Source of the DNA: Vibrio sp. CAU 1672 | GTDB lineage: Bacteria > Pseudomonadota > Gammaproteobacteria > Enterobacterales > Vibrionaceae | Direction: 5' to 3' | Length of the DNA stretch: 64,000 nt | Assembly: GCF_029223195.1 (NCBI RefSeq) | Contig: NZ_JARHUF010000024.1 | Coordinates: 1-64,000 of the forward strand | Shown here: in pieces, positions 61,665-64,000 of the stretch | How the letters are laid out: the number at the start of each line of letters is the position of its first letter | Numbering within the stretch: position 1 is the first letter of the stretch | Program-made: the position numbers and the translations under genes | Notes under the pieces: generated by a model | Seen by the model: only the letters and a program-made list of their open reading frames with translations | Database searches by the model: none | What the model was told of the DNA's origin: nothing

Positions 61665-62396
61665 ATGAAGACCATTATTCCCAACTGGCCAGCGCCTAAA
61701 AATGTCCGAGCTTTCGCCTCCACGCGAGGGGGAGGCTTTTCTGCCGGTCCATACCGAGGGCTAAATTTAGGTGCGCACGTTGGGGATGATGGGTCATTAG
61801 TTGAAAAGAACCGTGACTGGCTGGTACAGCAAGCCAACCTCCCTAATGCGCCAATCTGGCTCAATCAAACCCACTCTACGGTCGTGGCTCAGGTTTCACA
61901 GCCGACTGCTCACGTATTGGACGCCGATGGCGTGTTTACTTCTGCCAGTAATGTCATCTGCTCGGCAATGACCGCTGACTGTTTACCGGTGTTGCTGACT
62001 AATACCCAGGGAACCCAGGTGGCGGCGGTACATGCCGGGTGGCGCGGGTTAGCGGATGGTATCTTAGAGAATGCATTAGCGCTGTTTACGGGTGAAGTGA
62101 TGGCGTGGCTGGGTCCGGCGATCGGCCCCAAAGCGTTTGAAGTCGGCGAAGATGTGCTGCAGGCCTTTGTCGATTTTGATCCTCAGGCCGTGCAGGCGTT
62201 TGCTCCGCGTGATAGTAAAGGTAAGTGGTTAGCCGATATAACCTGGCTTGCGAAACAACGTTTACACAAAGCGGGTGTGACTCAAGTGTTTGCTTGCGAT
62301 CTTTGTACCTATCACGATCCTGAGTCCTTTTATTCTTACCGTCGTGATGGAATTACCGGCAGACAGGCGACCTTTATCTGGTTAGCCGGTGACTAA
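61665..62396 (+). CDS. pgeF: Purine nucleoside phosphorylase / laccase-domain protein PgeF (YfiH)
   Basis: A DUF152/Cu-oxidase_4 protein, 243 aa. In E. coli it edits mis-incorporated L-Ser in peptidoglycan, and homologues act on purine nucleosides. Metal ligands: H and C in TADCLPVLL and HAGWRGLADGI near residues 105-125; C-terminal CTYHDPESFYSYRRDG. Translationally close to rluD (3-bp gap). Confidence 0.92.
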   Translation: MKTIIPNWPAPKNVRAFASTRGGGFSAGPYRGLNLGAHVGDDGSLVEKNRDWLVQQANLPNAPIWLNQTHSTVVAQVSQPTAHVLDADGVFTSASNVICSAMTADCLPVLLTNTQGTQVAAVHAGWRGLADGILENALALFTGEVMAWLGPAIGPKAFEVGEDVLQAFVDFDPQAVQAFAPRDSKGKWLADITWLAKQRLHKAGVTQVFACDLCTYHDPESFYSYRRDGITGRQATFIWLAGD

Positions 62397-62439
62397 GCCC
62401 TGAATTACCTCAAATAAATTCGCTTTATTGTTCTCCAGC

Positions 62440-62468
62440 CTTGAAATTCTTCCCACGCGTAGCCATCT
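62440..62468 (+). promoter_or_regulatory. Heat-shock (sigma-32) promoter of clpB
   Basis: CTTGAAA at 62440-62446, 15-bp spacer, GCCATCT at 62462-62468. The consensus is CTTGAAA-N13-16-CCCATNT, so one mismatch. It lies 49 bp upstream of clpB. Confidence 0.85.
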
Positions 62469-62516
62469 TTCTAACTGAATAATGAAATTACTTCAGATGA
62501 GGTTAGGAAGGTAGAT

Positions 62517-64000
62517 ATGCGTCTTGATAGGTTTACTAGTAAGTTTCAAATCGCTATCTCTGATGCGCAGTCACTGGCGTTGGGGCGTGATCATCAATAT
62601 ATTGAGCCGGTCCACCTGATGGTGGCATTGCTTGATCAAAATGGCAGTCCGATTCGTCCACTATTAACGATGCTCAACGTTGACGTTACTCACTTGCGTT
62701 CGAAACTCAGTGAGATGCTCGATCGCTTGCCCAAAGTCAGTGGTATTGGCGGGGATGTCCAGTTATCCAGTTCAATGGGTACGCTGTTTAATCTGTGTGA
62801 CAAAGTGGCGCAAAAACGCCAGGATTCTTACATCTCATCTGAAATCTTTTTGCTGGCAGCCATCGAGGATCGCGGTCCGCTCGGCCAGTTGCTTAAAGAG
62901 TTGGGGTTAACCGAGCAGAAAATCAGTGAGGCGATTGAAAAAATCCGTGGTGGACAGAAAGTGGATGACCCCAATGCCGAAGAGATGCGTCAGGCGCTGG
63001 AAAAGTTCACCATCGATCTGACCGAGCGTGCCGAGCAGGGTAAGCTTGATCCTGTTATTGGCCGTGATGATGAAATTCGCCGGACTATTCAGGTCTTACA
63101 GCGGCGAACCAAAAATAACCCGGTGATCATTGGTGAGCCTGGGGTTGGTAAAACCGCGATTGTGGAAGGGTTGGCTCAGCGCATTGTTAACAATGAAGTA
63201 CCGGAAGGCCTGCGTGGCCGACGCGTGCTATCGCTCGACATGGGGGCGCTGGTCGCTGGTGCGAAATACCGCGGTGAGTTTGAAGAGCGTCTGAAATCGG
63301 TATTGAATGAACTGGCCAAAGAAGAAGGTAACATCATTCTGTTCATTGATGAATTGCATACCATGGTTGGGGCGGGCAAAGGTGAAGGCTCTATGGATGC
63401 GGGGAACATGCTCAAACCTGCATTAGCGCGTGGTGAACTGCACTGTGTCGGCGCCACGACACTGGATGAGTACCGCCAGTATATTGAGAAAGATGCCGCG
63501 CTGGAGCGCCGGTTCCAGAAAGTACTGGTGGATGAGCCAACGGTAGAAGATACAGTTGCAATTTTACGTGGTTTGAAAGAGCGTTACGAACTGCACCATC
63601 ATGTTGAAATCACCGATCCCGCGATTGTGGCAGCAGCGAGCCTTTCACACCGTTATGTCTCTGATCGCCAGTTGCCGGATAAAGCGATCGATTTGATTGA
63701 CGAAGCCGCATCCAGCATTCGTTTGCAAATTGATTCCAAACCGGAAGCTCTGGATAAACTCGAGCGTAAGATCATCCAACTGAAAATTGAACAGCAAGCG
63801 TTAAGTAACGAGCATGATGAAGCCAGTGAAAAACGTTTAGAAACGCTGAACGAAGAGTTGCATGAAAAAGAGCGCGAATATGCGGAGCTCGAAGAGATCT
63901 GGAACGCAGAAAAAGCGGCCCTTTCAGGAACGCAACATATCAAATCTGAACTTGAACAAGCGCGTATGGATATGGAGTTTGCCCGTCGGGCCGGCGATCT
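62517..64000 (+). CDS. clpB: ATP-dependent chaperone ClpB, N-terminal part (cut by window edge)
   Basis: A disaggregase of the Hsp100 family working with DnaK. 494 codons are visible of about 857. N-terminal Clp_N domain (about 1-145), first AAA+ domain with Walker A GEPGVGKT near residue 205 and Walker B ILFIDELHTMVGAG near residue 275, and the start of the coiled-coil middle domain (IQLKIEQQALSNEHDEASEKRLE), where the window ends. GGAAGG precedes the ATG at 62517. Heat-shock promoter upstream. Confidence 0.96.
   Translation, partial: MRLDRFTSKFQIAISDAQSLALGRDHQYIEPVHLMVALLDQNGSPIRPLLTMLNVDVTHLRSKLSEMLDRLPKVSGIGGDVQLSSSMGTLFNLCDKVAQKRQDSYISSEIFLLAAIEDRGPLGQLLKELGLTEQKISEAIEKIRGGQKVDDPNAEEMRQALEKFTIDLTERAEQGKLDPVIGRDDEIRRTIQVLQRRTKNNPVIIGEPGVGKTAIVEGLAQRIVNNEVPEGLRGRRVLSLDMGALVAGAKYRGEFEERLKSVLNELAKEEGNIILFIDELHTMVGAGKGEGSMDAGNMLKPALARGELHCVGATTLDEYRQYIEKDAALERRFQKVLVDEPTVEDTVAILRGLKERYELHHHVEITDPAIVAAASLSHRYVSDRQLPDKAIDLIDEAASSIRLQIDSKPEALDKLERKIIQLKIEQQALSNEHDEASEKRLETLNEELHEKEREYAELEEIWNAEKAALSGTQHIKSELEQARMDMEFARRAGD

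Noticed and set aside
1..64000. CRISPR arrays, tRNA or rRNA genes, prophage
   Set aside because: No regularly spaced direct repeats with spacers, no cloverleaf-like sequences or rRNA segments, and no phage genes were recognised by eye.

Overview
The window is chromosomal DNA of a Vibrio, most likely the large chromosome. Gene content and order (srmB, trmN6, brnQ; fldB/xerD-dsbC-recJ-prfB-lysS-vpsR; mutH/rppH-ptsP-TSUP-lgt-thyA; nptA/nhaR-hlyU; rpsT/murJ-ribF-ileS-lspA-fkpB-ispH; btsSR-cstA; nagZ-aroF-tyrA; ettA/slt-trpR-yjjX-pheA-raiA-bamD/rluD-pgeF-clpB) match the arrangement I know from Vibrio cholerae and relatives. VpsR and HlyU are Vibrio-specific regulators. The species cannot be fixed from the window. 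No tRNA, rRNA, CRISPR array, prophage or integron was seen.

Layout. 1-123: end of an IS3-type element. 124-4000: grcA with an FNR promoter, DNA-repair genes nfo and ung, a hemerythrin-like protein and a DUF3545 protein. 4400-11320: an AgcS-type symporter, yaaA, srmB, trmN6, brnQ, fldB. 11473-19420: xerD-dsbC-recJ-prfB-lysS and the biofilm activator vpsR. 19600-23035: two very small genes, tas, a DUF6482-like protein, mutH and a large intergenic region. 23036-28368: rppH-ptsP-TSUP-lgt-thyA operon. 28998-34063: phosphate transporter, nhaR, hlyU, rpsT, murJ. 34134-40123: ribF-ileS-lspA-fkpB-ispH. 40163-44500: BtsS/BtsR-type two-component system and its probable target, a CstA-family transporter. 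44509-48498: lipoprotein, broken DUF3179 gene, and peptidoglycan-recycling genes murQ, anmK, nagZ. 48711-50938: aroF-tyrA. 51018-54269: M23 peptidase, PilZ protein, ettA. 54590-62396: slt, trpR, yjjX, pheL-pheA, raiA, bamD, rluD, pgeF. 62517-end: clpB, cut by the window edge.

The genes are mostly housekeeping. The points of interest are regulatory DNA and tiny ORFs. (i) The mutH-rppH gap has DnaA boxes, a perfect IHF site and clustered GATC sites; this is the same locus that carries the DnaA-reactivating site DARS2 in E. coli. (ii) AGTGGT boxes at an exact 20-bp period lie upstream of the cstA-family gene and look like a BtsR operator array. (iii) A terminator-like hairpin lies between the only Shine-Dalgarno sequence and the recJ start codon. 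(iv) An unannotated 44-codon ORF overlaps the symporter start by ATGA. (v) Two + strand terminators between raiA and bamD have no gene to serve, which suggests a small RNA. Known regulatory devices read directly from sequence are the prfB +1 frameshift, the pheL attenuator, TyrR boxes at aroF, an FNR class II promoter at grcA, the UUG start of rpsT and a sigma-32 promoter at clpB.

Functional themes: aromatic amino-acid control (aroF, tyrA, pheA, trpR); peptidoglycan turnover and recycling (slt, M23, nagZ, anmK, murQ, murJ); translation and ribosome state (prfB, lysS, ileS, rpsT, ettA, raiA, rluD, srmB); and DNA repair and recombination (nfo, ung, xerD, recJ, mutH).
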